DNA from: Acidobacteriaceae bacterium
GTDB taxonomy: Bacteria > Acidobacteriota > Terriglobia > Terriglobales > Acidobacteriaceae
NCBI GenBank assembly: GCA_003140075.1
Contig: PLIO01000068.1
Span: 72,239-133,002 of the forward strand
Length of the DNA: 60,764 bases
Reading direction: 5' to 3'
In this document: positions 15,557-24,590 of the stretch, piece by piece
How positions within the stretch are numbered: position 1 is the stretch's first letter
Layout of the letters: every line of letters starts with the position of its first letter
Position numbers and translations under genes: made by a program
Notes under the pieces: model-generated
Database searches by the model: none
What the model saw: only the letters and a program-made list of their open reading frames with translations
Told to the model about the DNA's origin: nothing

Positions 15557-18124
15557 CTATCCCGCCCTTCGCTGAGCCGGTGCTGGCGCCAATACGCGCC
15601 CACTCGGTTTCTTTCCTGGCATTGCGGCCAATTCCCAGCCCATCATCTCGAAATAGACCCGTTCAATCTCGGCGGCAATGGTGGGCCATTGATAATGCTC
15701 GCGAATGCGGCGTTTCGCGGCCTGCCCCGCAGCCTCCCGAACCGCCGGATTCGCGATCAGGAATCGTAGGCGGTCTGCCAAGTCGGCAACGTTACCACGC
15801 TGAAAGGTAAATCCCGCGTCGTCAATGGCTTCTTTGTTTTCGGCAACATCGCTCGTGAGCACACAGAGCCCCGCACCCATCGCATCGAGTAAGGCAAGGG
15901 ATAAACCCTCAAGATCGGACGGCATGACGAACAACATGGCATTGGTCAGCAACTCGTCGAGCGCTTCGCCGGAAACCCAATCCAGTATTCTGATCCGTTC
16001 GTTGGCATGGCTTCGCAGTTGGCGTGAGTAGTCGTCACAGTAGCTCGACGCTCCCGCCATCACTAATTTTATTTCGGTGTCCAACTGCTCATAAGCCTGC
16101 AGCAGGAGATGGCAGCCCTTTTCCGGCGAAAATCTCCCGAGAAATAAAATGTATTTTCTCGGTTCGAAACCCCAATCGAGGATTTTTTCTGGCAAACGCC
16201 GTTCACGCAGCAAGCCGCCATTCGGGACATAAGAAGTCTCGGCACCGTAGTTTTCTCCATAGTGCTGCTGCAGCGTCTGGGAGACTACCATCGTGGCGCT
16301 GGGAAGAGTAATCGCCGCGCGCTCTCCAAGCCGCAGAACGGCAGAGGCCATCCGGCCCCACTTCTTGCGCTGCCAGTCGAGCCCCTGCACGGTGACCACG
16401 GTTTTCTTGCCAGCAAGGCGTGGTAGAAACGAGAATAGTGCCGGCCCTAACGCGTGATAGTGCACGATGTCGCAGGGCTGCACGAGAACATGGAGGGTGC
16501 TGAGAAACGTGTGAACCAGCGTTTCCAGGTGTTTGGACCGGATCGTAGGAAGCCGCACCACGCGTATGCCGTTGTGCTGTTTCCCAGGTGGAGTAAAGTA
16601 TGTCCGGCAATACACTGTGACCTGGTGACCCATTCCCGTCAGGCGTTTTCCAATCTCTTCGTAGTAGGTTTCAATCCCGCTGTACTTTGACACCACACCT
16701 CGGCCGCCAAGGAATGCAACCCGGAGCATTGGCTTCTGCGGCCCTTTATATGCCGGCGAGCCGCTTGCCAACAAAGCTGGCGCCAACGCCAGGTGCTTCA
16801 CCGGAACGAAACCATTACTCTCCGTTCGATCGATTGGAGCTTGCGCCGCACTCGGAGTAGTATTTTGTGTGCTCCACAGCTTCCGAGCGCTTGCGGAGCG
16901 CCGGGATTCGCCGGCCAGGCGCTCATAGACAGCAACCAAGGCTTTGTAGTGCCGCTCAGCTGTGTGCCGTTGCCGCACCTGTTCCTGGCCGGCTTGCCCC
17001 ATTTTCTCAGCCAGTTCCGGCTGTGAGCTGAGAAACTGAATAGCCGACACCAACTGCCCCACATCGCCTGTCTTGTACAGCAGCCCCGTTTTGCCCTCGT
17101 GCACCAATTCCCGTCGCGATCCCAGGTCCGTGGCCACCACGGCTCGTGCTTCCGCATAGGATTCAAGAATCGTTTTACCCAGCGTTTCATAGGCGTGCGA
17201 CGGCAGCACGGTGAAGCGCGAGTTCACAATGGCGCGCCGCAGGTCCGTTCCCTGCATGTAGCCGGCAAATTCCACGTTAACCAATCCCAGTTCGGTAGCC
17301 AGGTGCTCCAGATTGCGGCGCTCCGGTCCGTCTCCCGCTACGATCAGGCGAAGATTTGGCAAGCGCTGCATAGCACGCAGCAAGTCGTCCACGCCTTTTT
17401 CCGGCGACAAGCGGCCGAAGTACAGCAGCGGAGCATTTTCTGCAACGCGTGCGGGGACCGCGTTGACCTGCTGAAAATGGGGAAGAACTTTGAACTTGTC
17501 CGGGCTCCAGCCGTGTTCGACAAACTTGTCGCGCACAAACAGGCTGGGCGCGAGAAAGCAACCCACGCATTTTCGGTAGGTGCCCAGCCACCTGTGGAGG
17601 TAAGCTTCCGCCACCAGCGTCATCCGTTGGCCCCATCCCGGATAGCATTTCTCCTTCAGCGCGTGCCAGAATTCGCCGCCCTTGCACGCCTCACAAGCGT
17701 CTCCACGCAACACCAGGTTATAGCTGGGGCACAGGACCTTGAAGTCGTTCAGGTGATATACGACGGGAACCTTCTGCGCCTTTAGTTCCCACAAAATCGA
17801 GGGCGACAGGTGATGGTAGATGTTCCGCACGTGGGCCACGTCAGGCCGGAACTCTGCGATCATCCCACGAATCCGGCGCCTCGCCTCGAAGGAATAAATC
17901 GCACGCCCTGCCAGCCCAACCTTGTGAAACCATCCGCTCCGCTTCTTGAAGTCAATGTGCGGAATGAAATGGTGGTCGTAGGGAGTGGACTGACCTCTCG
18001 GATCAGCCATGGAAAATAAGGCAACGTCGTGTCCCCGGGACCGCATTAGTTCCATGGCTTCGAACAAGTACACCTCGGTCCCGCTGAAAGCGTAGTTATA
18101 TTTGTTGCAAAACAAGATCCTCAT
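15557..18124 (-). CDS. Tandem (double) GT4 glycosyltransferase
   Basis: About 855 residues carrying two complete GT-B glycosyltransferases. The first (about 1-405) starts RILFCNKYNYAFSGTEVYL, has a CEACKGG cysteine insert, and the donor-site blocks LLYFGRLSPEKGVDDLLRA and the EX7E-like HAYETLGKTILESYAE. A 60-residue low-complexity linker follows. The second (about 465-850) begins LRVAFLGGRGVVSKYSGIE, a start typical of rhamnosyltransferase-like GT4 enzymes. It contains LFLGRFSPEKGCHLLLQAY and the second EX7E-like block DLEGLSLALLDAMGAG. I use ATG 18124, with GGAG 8 nt upstream; it overlaps the upstream gene by 29 nt. Probable role: adding two successive sugars, one perhaps rhamnose from the adjacent rfb set, to the lipid-linked exopolysaccharide unit. 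Confidence 0.88.
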   Translation of the reverse strand: MRILFCNKYNYAFSGTEVYLFEAMELMRSRGHDVALFSMADPRGQSTPYDHHFIPHIDFKKRSGWFHKVGLAGRAIYSFEARRRIRGMIAEFRPDVAHVRNIYHHLSPSILWELKAQKVPVVYHLNDFKVLCPSYNLVLRGDACEACKGGEFWHALKEKCYPGWGQRMTLVAEAYLHRWLGTYRKCVGCFLAPSLFVRDKFVEHGWSPDKFKVLPHFQQVNAVPARVAENAPLLYFGRLSPEKGVDDLLRAMQRLPNLRLIVAGDGPERRNLEHLATELGLVNVEFAGYMQGTDLRRAIVNSRFTVLPSHAYETLGKTILESYAEARAVVATDLGSRRELVHEGKTGLLYKTGDVGQLVSAIQFLSSQPELAEKMGQAGQEQVRQRHTAERHYKALVAVYERLAGESRRSASARKLWSTQNTTPSAAQAPIDRTESNGFVPVKHLALAPALLASGSPAYKGPQKPMLRVAFLGGRGVVSKYSGIETYYEEIGKRLTGMGHQVTVYCRTYFTPPGKQHNGIRVVRLPTIRSKHLETLVHTFLSTLHVLVQPCDIVHYHALGPALFSFLPRLAGKKTVVTVQGLDWQRKKWGRMASAVLRLGERAAITLPSATMVVSQTLQQHYGENYGAETSYVPNGGLLRERRLPEKILDWGFEPRKYILFLGRFSPEKGCHLLLQAYEQLDTEIKLVMAGASSYCDDYSRQLRSHANERIRILDWVSGEALDELLTNAMLFVMPSDLEGLSLALLDAMGAGLCVLTSDVAENKEAIDDAGFTFQRGNVADLADRLRFLIANPAVREAAGQAAKRRIREHYQWPTIAAEIERVYFEMMGWELAAMPGKKPSGRVLAPAPAQRRAG

Positions 18125-19391
18125 GAGGAGGTCTCCAATTCTGGTCTGTGACATCCCTGGTTGCGATCAACTGCAGGAACTGGTCGGCAAAGTGAACTAG
18201 GTTTTTCCTGCGATCAAAGTTGTGAAAAACGTGTGCTTCCGCGGCGTGCCGGACCCAGTCCAGCCGACTCACTGGGTATCGATCCTCCGAGCGCATCTGT
18301 GTGTCGAGGAAAAGAATCCTCGCAACCAAATCCTCCAGTGCTCCGGGCTTATAGAGGAATCCAGTTTTTCCGGGAATAACGATCTCCGGGATCCCGGTGA
18401 TCGCTGGCGCGAGCACCAGTCGCCTGCGGATCAGTGCTTCCATGAGAACCAGCGGAATTCCTTCGCTGCGGCTGGTGAGCACAACCACATCGGCCCGCCG
18501 GTAGAGCGAATCCAGATGCGATCGGCCGACATGGCCGAGAAGCTTGAGCTGATCTTGCAGACGGTTTTCTCTGATCAGAGATTCCAGATGTTGCCGTTCG
18601 GGGCCATCGCCGGCGATCAGACACTCGAAGTCGAGTTCACGATCACGCAATCGAGCACAGGCGCGAATCAGAAATTCGTGATCCTTCACCGCATGCAGGC
18701 GTCCTACGGCGAGCAAAGTCAAGCGCCGGCGCTCATTTCGAGAAACCGGGCCCGGGGATTTCGAAGGCACCCTGGCATCTACGCCCAGCCTTGACACGAC
18801 GATTTTGCCAGGGTCTACTCCAGGAAAATGTTCCAGAATATAGCGGCGGTTGTACTCCGAGATCGTGAAGCAAAGTCGGCAATTCTTCAGTTTCGCGTCG
18901 AGATAGGTTCCGTCGACCAGCAGGTCGGACCCATGCAGCGTCAAGCTGAAATCCACACCCAGCAACCGGGCCGCCACCATCGCGATCCACGAACCGAAAT
19001 AGCCGTGGTGCACATGGATGTGATCCACTCCCCGTTCTTGCAACCGCACGGCGTAATACGCGCCCAACCATGTGTGCAACAGAGCTTTCAGTCGACGCAT
19101 CGGCGATTCCGTTCCAGTCAGGAGCACACGCTTCAGCAGGTCGGCGATCCGCTGCCAGCGCGTCACCGCCAGCCCAACAGCCTGTAGAAGAGTGAGCATT
19201 TGAAGCGGCTGGAGGCAAAGGATCTCCGTGCCGGACGGTGAGTCGACCAATTCTTGTTGTGCCTCGTCCGGCCTTCGTACACTTCCCGGAATGATCTTCA
19301 CGCCGTGCTTCCGCAGTTCCTGAATCTCTTCGCCCACATAGGGCTCCACGGCAGCAGGAAATTGATTCGCGAGATAAGCAACCGTGAGCAT
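18096..19391 (-). CDS. GT4-family glycosyltransferase (WcaL-like)
   Basis: A 431-residue retaining glycosyltransferase presumed to extend the exopolysaccharide repeat unit on the inner face of the cytoplasmic membrane. VAYLANQFPAAVEPYVGEEI is followed by HIHVHHGYFGSWIAMVAARLLG, the acceptor-side LTLHGSDLLVDG, and CFTISEYNRRYI. The C-terminal half has LLAVGRLHAVKDHEFLIRA and RSEGIPLVLMEALIRRR with the donor-binding EX7E pattern. These match colanic-acid-type (WcaL/AmsK) glycosyltransferases. The donor sugar is unknown. ATG 19391 lies 27 bp after the O-antigen ligase gene. Confidence 0.88.
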   Translation of the reverse strand: MLTVAYLANQFPAAVEPYVGEEIQELRKHGVKIIPGSVRRPDEAQQELVDSPSGTEILCLQPLQMLTLLQAVGLAVTRWQRIADLLKRVLLTGTESPMRRLKALLHTWLGAYYAVRLQERGVDHIHVHHGYFGSWIAMVAARLLGVDFSLTLHGSDLLVDGTYLDAKLKNCRLCFTISEYNRRYILEHFPGVDPGKIVVSRLGVDARVPSKSPGPVSRNERRRLTLLAVGRLHAVKDHEFLIRACARLRDRELDFECLIAGDGPERQHLESLIRENRLQDQLKLLGHVGRSHLDSLYRRADVVVLTSRSEGIPLVLMEALIRRRLVLAPAITGIPEIVIPGKTGFLYKPGALEDLVARILFLDTQMRSEDRYPVSRLDWVRHAAEAHVFHNFDRRKNLVHFADQFLQLIATRDVTDQNWRPPHEDLVLQQI

Positions 19392-19418
19392 TGTGTGAGA
19401 TAAGGAATCGGGCGGGGC

Positions 19419-20783
19419 TTAATCCACAGCAACGCGAAGTGCTCGCAGCGGCGGACTTAAGTCGCGTTTCGAGTCTTCAACTGCGCGGCGTTGCTGCGCC
19501 GCCAGCATCCCTGCCAAGGTAAAGAGGAGGCCATTCACGAACTGATAGTTCATTACAACCACCGCTGCATTCACCCAATAGATGCCGAGCAAAACTGGCC
19601 AGATGGCATGGAACTGACTATTTAACAGACCGCTGGATTCGGCCCGCGGAATTGTTCCGCGCGCAAGTCTCCAAAGCTCCCACATCAGCCACACATAGAG
19701 GGCCAAACCAAAAATACCGTGCTCCACCAGCAGCTCCAGGTAAGTATTATGCGGATATAATTCCTTCTCCTTGTAGCCACTGACGTGCCGCGCCAATTCC
19801 GCGGGCATTTGATTGATTCCCCACCCGGTGAGGGGCTTTTCCAGGAACATCTGCCACCCCCCGGCGTATACCGCCTCGCGGAAATCTACTGGGCCAGATT
19901 CCTGCATCCTGTCCGTGAGGGCACGCCGCTGATCGTCAAAGCTGAGCGTGATGACCACGCTCACAGCTGCCACCAACGCCACGGCAACGCAGACGAGCCG
20001 GAGCCGCCGGTTGTTCGAGCGCAGGATCAGAGCCCCCACACTGGCAGCGAATGAGAGCCAGACGGCGCGTGTCATCGTCGCCAGAATTGCGAATGGCACG
20101 GAAGCCAGTAAGACTGCAGCCTTCAGACCACGAATTCTTCCGCGCAAAAACGCGTGCAGCGCTAGCATGCCCAAAAGGTTCAACGAAACGCCGTTCGCCA
20201 CGGCCTGCAGCAGCGGTCCCCGCGCCCGGTCTGCGTGGTAGCCCAGGCTTTCATCCAGGATAAAGCGGGGAAAAATCAAGGACTTGGCGCCAACCATGAA
20301 CGCAATCGAAGTGAAACAGAGATAGGCAAGCACGACGAGAGTGAAAGACTCGAACCGGCGAAGCCGGCACTCCTCCCGAAAGACCATGCCCGCCAGATGA
20401 AACAGTGCAAATGGCACGATAAACTTCGCCGCCAGGAGGCACCAGGTCTGGTTGTCGAAGGGTTGATCTATTACACTCGCGACCGCCAGAAGTGTGAGCC
20501 CGATCATCGGCCACGTGGCCCGCTCCACCATCAGAAACTTCTGCCGCATCGAGACCGCTCGTCCCACTACGCCGATCACCAGCAGCGCAAACGCCACTCG
20601 ATCGATCTCGTAGAAGGGCACATCGGGATGACGCAATAGCATGGCCGTCAGTGCCGCCAGGAACAGCGTGGTAGGCGCCGCCGTTATTACCTGCAGCAGG
20701 CGCAGCCACAACTCAAGGCATCTATGCGCTACTTCTCCTGCCGCAACAGCGGGCAGCGTCGTCCTCACCCAGGCGGTCGACAT
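19419..20783 (-). CDS. O-antigen ligase / Wzy-type polymerase family membrane protein
   Basis: Integral membrane protein, about 454 residues with ATG 20783 (MSTAWVRTTLP), with ten or more hydrophobic segments. The Wzy_C/RfaL signature lies in the last third: KPLTGWGINQMP, LYPHNTYLELLVEHGIFGLALY, the large periplasmic-loop histidine region followed by a transmembrane helix. Conserved arginines and RGPLLQAVANGVSLNLLGM precede it. In this context between Wzz/Wza and glycosyltransferases it more likely polymerises exopolysaccharide repeats than ligates O-antigen to lipid A; sequence alone does not separate the two. The frame is open to 20924, overlapping the NusG-like gene, but the extension is hydrophilic and unlike the family. 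Confidence 0.85.
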   Translation of the reverse strand: MSTAWVRTTLPAVAAGEVAHRCLELWLRLLQVITAAPTTLFLAALTAMLLRHPDVPFYEIDRVAFALLVIGVVGRAVSMRQKFLMVERATWPMIGLTLLAVASVIDQPFDNQTWCLLAAKFIVPFALFHLAGMVFREECRLRRFESFTLVVLAYLCFTSIAFMVGAKSLIFPRFILDESLGYHADRARGPLLQAVANGVSLNLLGMLALHAFLRGRIRGLKAAVLLASVPFAILATMTRAVWLSFAASVGALILRSNNRRLRLVCVAVALVAAVSVVITLSFDDQRRALTDRMQESGPVDFREAVYAGGWQMFLEKPLTGWGINQMPAELARHVSGYKEKELYPHNTYLELLVEHGIFGLALYVWLMWELWRLARGTIPRAESSGLLNSQFHAIWPVLLGIYWVNAAVVVMNYQFVNGLLFTLAGMLAAQQRRAVEDSKRDLSPPLRALRVAVD

Positions 20784-20862
20784 TAATCCCCGCTCCGCCG
20801 CAGCCCGACCTCTGCTTTCGTCTGCATATTGGATGGAAAAAGAAGAAGACACGGAAGACACT

Positions 20863-21441
20863 TCAGGCCAATTCCAACTCGTACCCCTTGATCTCAATTG
20901 CCAACGAGCGTTGGATCGACTCAATCGAGATCACCAGTTTTTCGCCTTCGTGGTGCAGAAGCACTCCTTCTAATCCGTGTAGGCTACCGCCCCGAATCCG
21001 CACTCGTTGTCCCGTCTTCACGAACGGGTGCAGAGAGAAGCGTCCCTTCTGCTGCAACAGCAGTTTCAGATCTTCAATCTGCTTCGGGGGCACCGCGGCA
21101 ACGACCCCTCCAAAGCTCACGAAGCCGATTACTCCCGCGGTCTGCAATACCGCCTGCCGCGCGTTTCGGGATTGATCGATATGCACGAACGCGTATCCCG
21201 GGAACAAAGGAGTCGTCACCACCTTCTGTCGGTCACTCCAGGTGTGATGTTCGGTCAGCGTTGGCAGGTAGACTTCGCAGTTCTTGCGGGTAAGCTCTGC
21301 AGCGACCTTCTTCTCAAATCGGTATCGTGTCTGGACCGCAAACCAGTGTGGTAGGGACGGCTCTACCGCAGGGTTCGGCTGCTGGTTGGTCAGCGTCGAA
21401 CGCGCAACCCCTGTGATCGAGGCACCATAGCTACCGCTCAT
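20863..21441 (-). CDS. NusG-paralogue antiterminator (UpxY/RfaH-like)
   Basis: A 192-residue specialised NusG paralogue. HWFAVQTRYRFEKKVAAELTR (about 32-52) opens the NGN domain, with VYLPTLTEHHTWSDR and TPLFPGYAFVHID typical of UpxY/RfaH proteins. The C-terminal KOW domain is KTGQRVRIRGGSLHGLEGVL (about 142-161). Such proteins ride on RNA polymerase and allow readthrough of one long operon. Placement inside the exopolysaccharide operon, before the polymerase and glycosyltransferase genes, is the usual position of UpxY. Its target is probably the rest of this 9-kb operon; the recruiting element on the DNA was not identified. The start is ATG 21441. Confidence 0.9.
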   Translation of the reverse strand: MSGSYGASITGVARSTLTNQQPNPAVEPSLPHWFAVQTRYRFEKKVAAELTRKNCEVYLPTLTEHHTWSDRQKVVTTPLFPGYAFVHIDQSRNARQAVLQTAGVIGFVSFGGVVAAVPPKQIEDLKLLLQQKGRFSLHPFVKTGQRVRIRGGSLHGLEGVLLHHEGEKLVISIESIQRSLAIEIKGYELELA

Positions 21442-21557
21442 TGAGTCCCATTACTCATCTGCTCCTCAGTTTGCACGGCTTTCTTGTTGAGGCACCACGG
21501 TTCTTGCGGATACAGTGGCCGCCGATTTGGAACCCGTACTCGCTCAGCCGCAACTGT

Positions 21558-22265
21558 CTACAGCCGCCGGTAAATCCGCTCCGGGACTGGAAACGTTCTC
21601 TGGCTCAGCACTGTTCCCAGAATTCGGCAGTGCGCGGCTTCAAGGGTTTCCTTGATCTGGCGAGCGGTCGCTCTCCGTGTGCTATGAGCCCCGAGTACAA
21701 GAATGATTCCGTCCGTCAACTGGCCCAGCAACGCGGCCTCGCTCGATGTTCCTGCAGTTGGCCCGTGAATCACGGCAAACTCAAACTCATTTCGCAGCGC
21801 CGCCAAGTGGGAAAGCCAATGGAGTCCGCTCACTGATTCCTCGCCATATTCGCCGTTCCTGATCCCCGGCACCCGCCACAGGTTGATCGCCATTTGATTG
21901 GACCAGGATTTGATCGCAGCTATCCCGGGAGAATGAGGAAACGAGCTTACCGTCTCTCCCATCCCATGCCCGCGGTCTGCGATGGCGACATGAGCGCTCG
22001 TCTCGAGGGCCAGAGCCTGCGCCACCTGGTCGCATATACTTGCAACATCGAGGTGCGGTTCCGCCGCGCTAAAGACGACCTGGTTTATGGGTTGCTCCCG
22101 GCGGGAAAAGAACACCCGCCGCACCAACCCCCGAATCTGCTCGCGCGCAAAGCTCTCCGGATTCCAATCGGGCTGGCCAAGAACCAAAACCTGCGGCAAC
22201 GCCGTTTCCTGCGCAGGTGAACCTATTAATACGGATCCTTGCAGCACCTCCGCATTCGCGCTCAT
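21558..22265 (-). CDS. CpsD/Wzc-kinase-like protein lacking the P-loop
   Basis: A 235-residue protein at the place where a BY-type tyrosine autokinase is expected, right after the Wzz protein. The SIMIBI fold order is recognisable: NQVVFSAAEPHLDVASICDQ (61-80) matches the Walker-A region, VAIADRGH (93-100) the Walker-A' strand, and FEFAVIHGPTAGTSSEAALL with ILVLGAHSTRRATARQIKE the remainder. However, the GK[ST]T nucleotide loop is absent and no C-terminal tyrosine cluster exists. It is therefore probably an inactive pseudo-kinase or partner that regulates chain length through the Wzz cytosolic face. ATG 22265, 10 bp after the Wzz gene. I infer the role from position and fold. Confidence 0.75.
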   Translation of the reverse strand: MSANAEVLQGSVLIGSPAQETALPQVLVLGQPDWNPESFAREQIRGLVRRVFFSRREQPINQVVFSAAEPHLDVASICDQVAQALALETSAHVAIADRGHGMGETVSSFPHSPGIAAIKSWSNQMAINLWRVPGIRNGEYGEESVSGLHWLSHLAALRNEFEFAVIHGPTAGTSSEAALLGQLTDGIILVLGAHSTRRATARQIKETLEAAHCRILGTVLSQRTFPVPERIYRRL

Positions 22266-22275
22266 ATCATCTCCT

Positions 22276-23778
22276 TCAGGCGGATAACCGCTTGCACGTT
22301 CCTCCCGGCAAGGAAGCCAGTACCGGAATCTCCAAACATGTCAACACTTCCTCAGGCGTGCGCAGAGCAGGGTCCAGATAATCTGCCGCGAACGCAGCGC
22401 CCGTGCCCGTGGTCACGGCCGCGACAAGGCCCACCAGCACCACCACCGCGGCCGGCCACACCGGCAGTGCCGGCACTATGGGTTGCTCAGCGATGGCAAC
22501 ATTGACGATGCCGCCTTCGTCCAAAGCATCGCCCATGCGTGCTTCTTCGCGTTTCTTCACATAAAGCAAGTAATTCTCCTCTGCTGCCTTCTCGCTGCTG
22601 GCCAGATCGTCTTGGGTAATCGCATCGTTCCCAAGTTGGCGAGCCAGAGTCCGATACTCCGCCAGATGTGCGCTGGTGGTTGCCTCCCGCGCTTGCAGCC
22701 CCTTCATCTCAACCTGTGCTTTCTGCAGTTCTGCCCGGGCCCATTCGTAATCGGCGTCCTTGTCCGTTGTTTCGTCGCGCACCGGCGTCACGCTCTCGGC
22801 CGTGATCGCAGACTTAGCCTGAAGTATCTGCTGCTCCACCTCCTGCACCAGGCGGTGGCTGAACTCGAACTTGGTCAGTAACTGTGTCTTCTTCAACTCG
22901 AGATCCAGCAGGCTCGCCTTCAACGCCCGCAACAATTCCGGATTGTCCGCCGTGCGAACCTGCGTGATGGTACGCTGCGGCAACTTCGCCAGCTGGAAAT
23001 CGAGCTCTTGAATTCGATTCGCCGTCTCCGACATCTGCACCCTCGTCTGCCGGTAACTTGCCTCTACTGCGTCAAGCCTTTGCAACACGAGGTCACGCTG
23101 CCGCGCGGCCATTACCACGCCGTGATCGTCCGTAAACGCCACCAGCTTCCGCTTGGCGTCCTCTAATTGCTGGCGCGATTCTCCGGTCTGCTGATCGAAG
23201 AAGTGAAGCTGGCCCGCGGGCCGGTGAACCTCCATATGTTTTTCCAGGTAGACGCTGGCTACCGACCGCAGCACCTGGGCCGCCAGTCGAGGATCGGCCG
23301 AATCGTAGCTCACCGCGATCAGGTTGGTTTTCTTGATTAGCTCAACATCCAGCCGTTTCTCCAGCCTCTTGGCCGCTCGCTCCACCCGTGCCGCTTGTTC
23401 TTCGTGTGGACGGAGCCATCGCAGCCAATCATGTGCGGCCAAGTCGTTGGCTTCGGCCACGCGACGCAGAACATCATCGTCCTTCAGCAGTTCCACCTCT
23501 GAATTCAGTTCTTCTTCAGTAACCTCCACTCGGGAAAAATCGGGGGGGGCATTCTCTTGTGCTGCCACCGGAGGGTCGGCGCGTCCCCGACGCACCAATA
23601 CACGCAGGTGAGCACGATACGCTGCCCCGGCGAATGCATAGACCACAGCCAGGACAAAGACCAAGCCTGCGACGCCGACGAAGAGTCTCCTCTGGCGAAA
23701 CAGCACCATCGCCAGCTCCCGAATCGTCGGCGATACCGGTTCTTCTTTTTTATTGCGCATTAGATCTTGTTCTGACAT
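22276..23778 (-). CDS. Wzz/GumC polysaccharide chain-length / export protein
   Basis: Inner-membrane polysaccharide co-polymerase of 500 residues. TM1 is at about 30-53 (LFVGVAGLVFVLAVVYAFAG). A long periplasmic part with extended coiled coils (about 190-270 and 340-385, rich in Q/E/K/L) carries the Wzz/GumC block ELNSEVELLKDDDVLRRVA. TM2 lies at about 437-458 (LPVWPAAVVVLVGLVAAV), followed by a short cytosolic tail. The C-terminus resembles the Wzz domain of chain-length regulators with the kinase as a separate gene (the next one). It starts at ATG 23778, 20 bp after the Wza-like gene. Confidence 0.9.
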   Translation of the reverse strand: MSEQDLMRNKKEEPVSPTIRELAMVLFRQRRLFVGVAGLVFVLAVVYAFAGAAYRAHLRVLVRRGRADPPVAAQENAPPDFSRVEVTEEELNSEVELLKDDDVLRRVAEANDLAAHDWLRWLRPHEEQAARVERAAKRLEKRLDVELIKKTNLIAVSYDSADPRLAAQVLRSVASVYLEKHMEVHRPAGQLHFFDQQTGESRQQLEDAKRKLVAFTDDHGVVMAARQRDLVLQRLDAVEASYRQTRVQMSETANRIQELDFQLAKLPQRTITQVRTADNPELLRALKASLLDLELKKTQLLTKFEFSHRLVQEVEQQILQAKSAITAESVTPVRDETTDKDADYEWARAELQKAQVEMKGLQAREATTSAHLAEYRTLARQLGNDAITQDDLASSEKAAEENYLLYVKKREEARMGDALDEGGIVNVAIAEQPIVPALPVWPAAVVVLVGLVAAVTTGTGAAFAADYLDPALRTPEEVLTCLEIPVLASLPGGTCKRLSA

Positions 23779-23798
23779 ACAGATTGAACTGTGTCCTA

Positions 23799-24590
23799 CT
23801 AGAACTGTGTGGAACTCACGTACATGCTTAAGGCGGGCTTGCTCAGGAACTGTCCAATCTTCGAGATGGAATTTTGGGGAACAAACACCAAATCACCGGG
23901 GCACAGTTGGGGGAACTCGCCCAGGCTTCTTTCCTTCAACATCTTCTTCAGGTCGAAAATGCGCGCTTCCACCAGATCATCGTTAACATGCCGGAAAAGA
24001 AGCACCTGCGAATGCTTGGCCTCGTGGGTGAAGCCACCTGCGATTTCTATTGCCTCCATGATGCTTGTGTCCGCCCGCAACTCGTACTTGCCGGGATGTC
24101 CCACCTCTCCGCCCGCCACAAAGTAAGGATGCTCGAACTCCTTCAGCGCCACTGCCACCTGCGGATCGTGCAGATATCCGGTATACGCCTGCCCCACCGC
24201 CAGGCGGAATTCCTCCACCGTCAATCCCTGGGCGAGTACTGGGCCCGCGTCCTTGAGAGTGACATAGCCATCCGGCTGTATGGTGAGCGTCTGGTCGAAC
24301 TCCGGCGAAAGCGTAAAACTCAACGCCACAACGTCACTGCGAGTCAGCCGGTAAAGCGGACGGCGTTCCCCTCCGAGCCGGAGGTTTCCTATGCCGCCCG
24401 CTTGCCCGGGTTTTGCAGCCGCCGTTCCTATGCTTCCCACCCCAGCCCCGGTTTGGCCAGTTTGAGAAACCTGAGCGCTTGTTCCCAGGCTCTGCTCTCT
24501 CTTTTCTTCCTGGGCGAATGCGGCCACGCAAAACTGCAGTGCCAACAGCGCCACCATTGCAACTCTTGTCCAGCTGACGAAGGGCTTCAT
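23799..24590 (-). CDS. Wza-like polysaccharide export protein (SLBB)
   Basis: Periplasmic/outer-membrane export channel subunit. From ATG 24590 the 263-residue protein opens with a signal peptide (MKPFVSWTRVAMVALLALQF, cleavage near AFA-QEE). A Gly/Gln-rich linker follows. The Poly_export domain is YRLTRSDVVALSFTLSPEF to VALKEF, and one SLBB domain is FVAGGEVGHPGKYELRADTS with EAIEIAGGF. The C-terminal PQLCPGDLVFVPQN is typical. No lipobox Cys is visible at the cleavage site. It is the first gene of the exopolysaccharide operon; the frame extends upstream to 24656 but the signal peptide fixes the start. Confidence 0.9.
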   Translation of the reverse strand: MKPFVSWTRVAMVALLALQFCVAAFAQEEKREQSLGTSAQVSQTGQTGAGVGSIGTAAAKPGQAGGIGNLRLGGERRPLYRLTRSDVVALSFTLSPEFDQTLTIQPDGYVTLKDAGPVLAQGLTVEEFRLAVGQAYTGYLHDPQVAVALKEFEHPYFVAGGEVGHPGKYELRADTSIMEAIEIAGGFTHEAKHSQVLLFRHVNDDLVEARIFDLKKMLKERSLGEFPQLCPGDLVFVPQNSISKIGQFLSKPALSMYVSSTQF

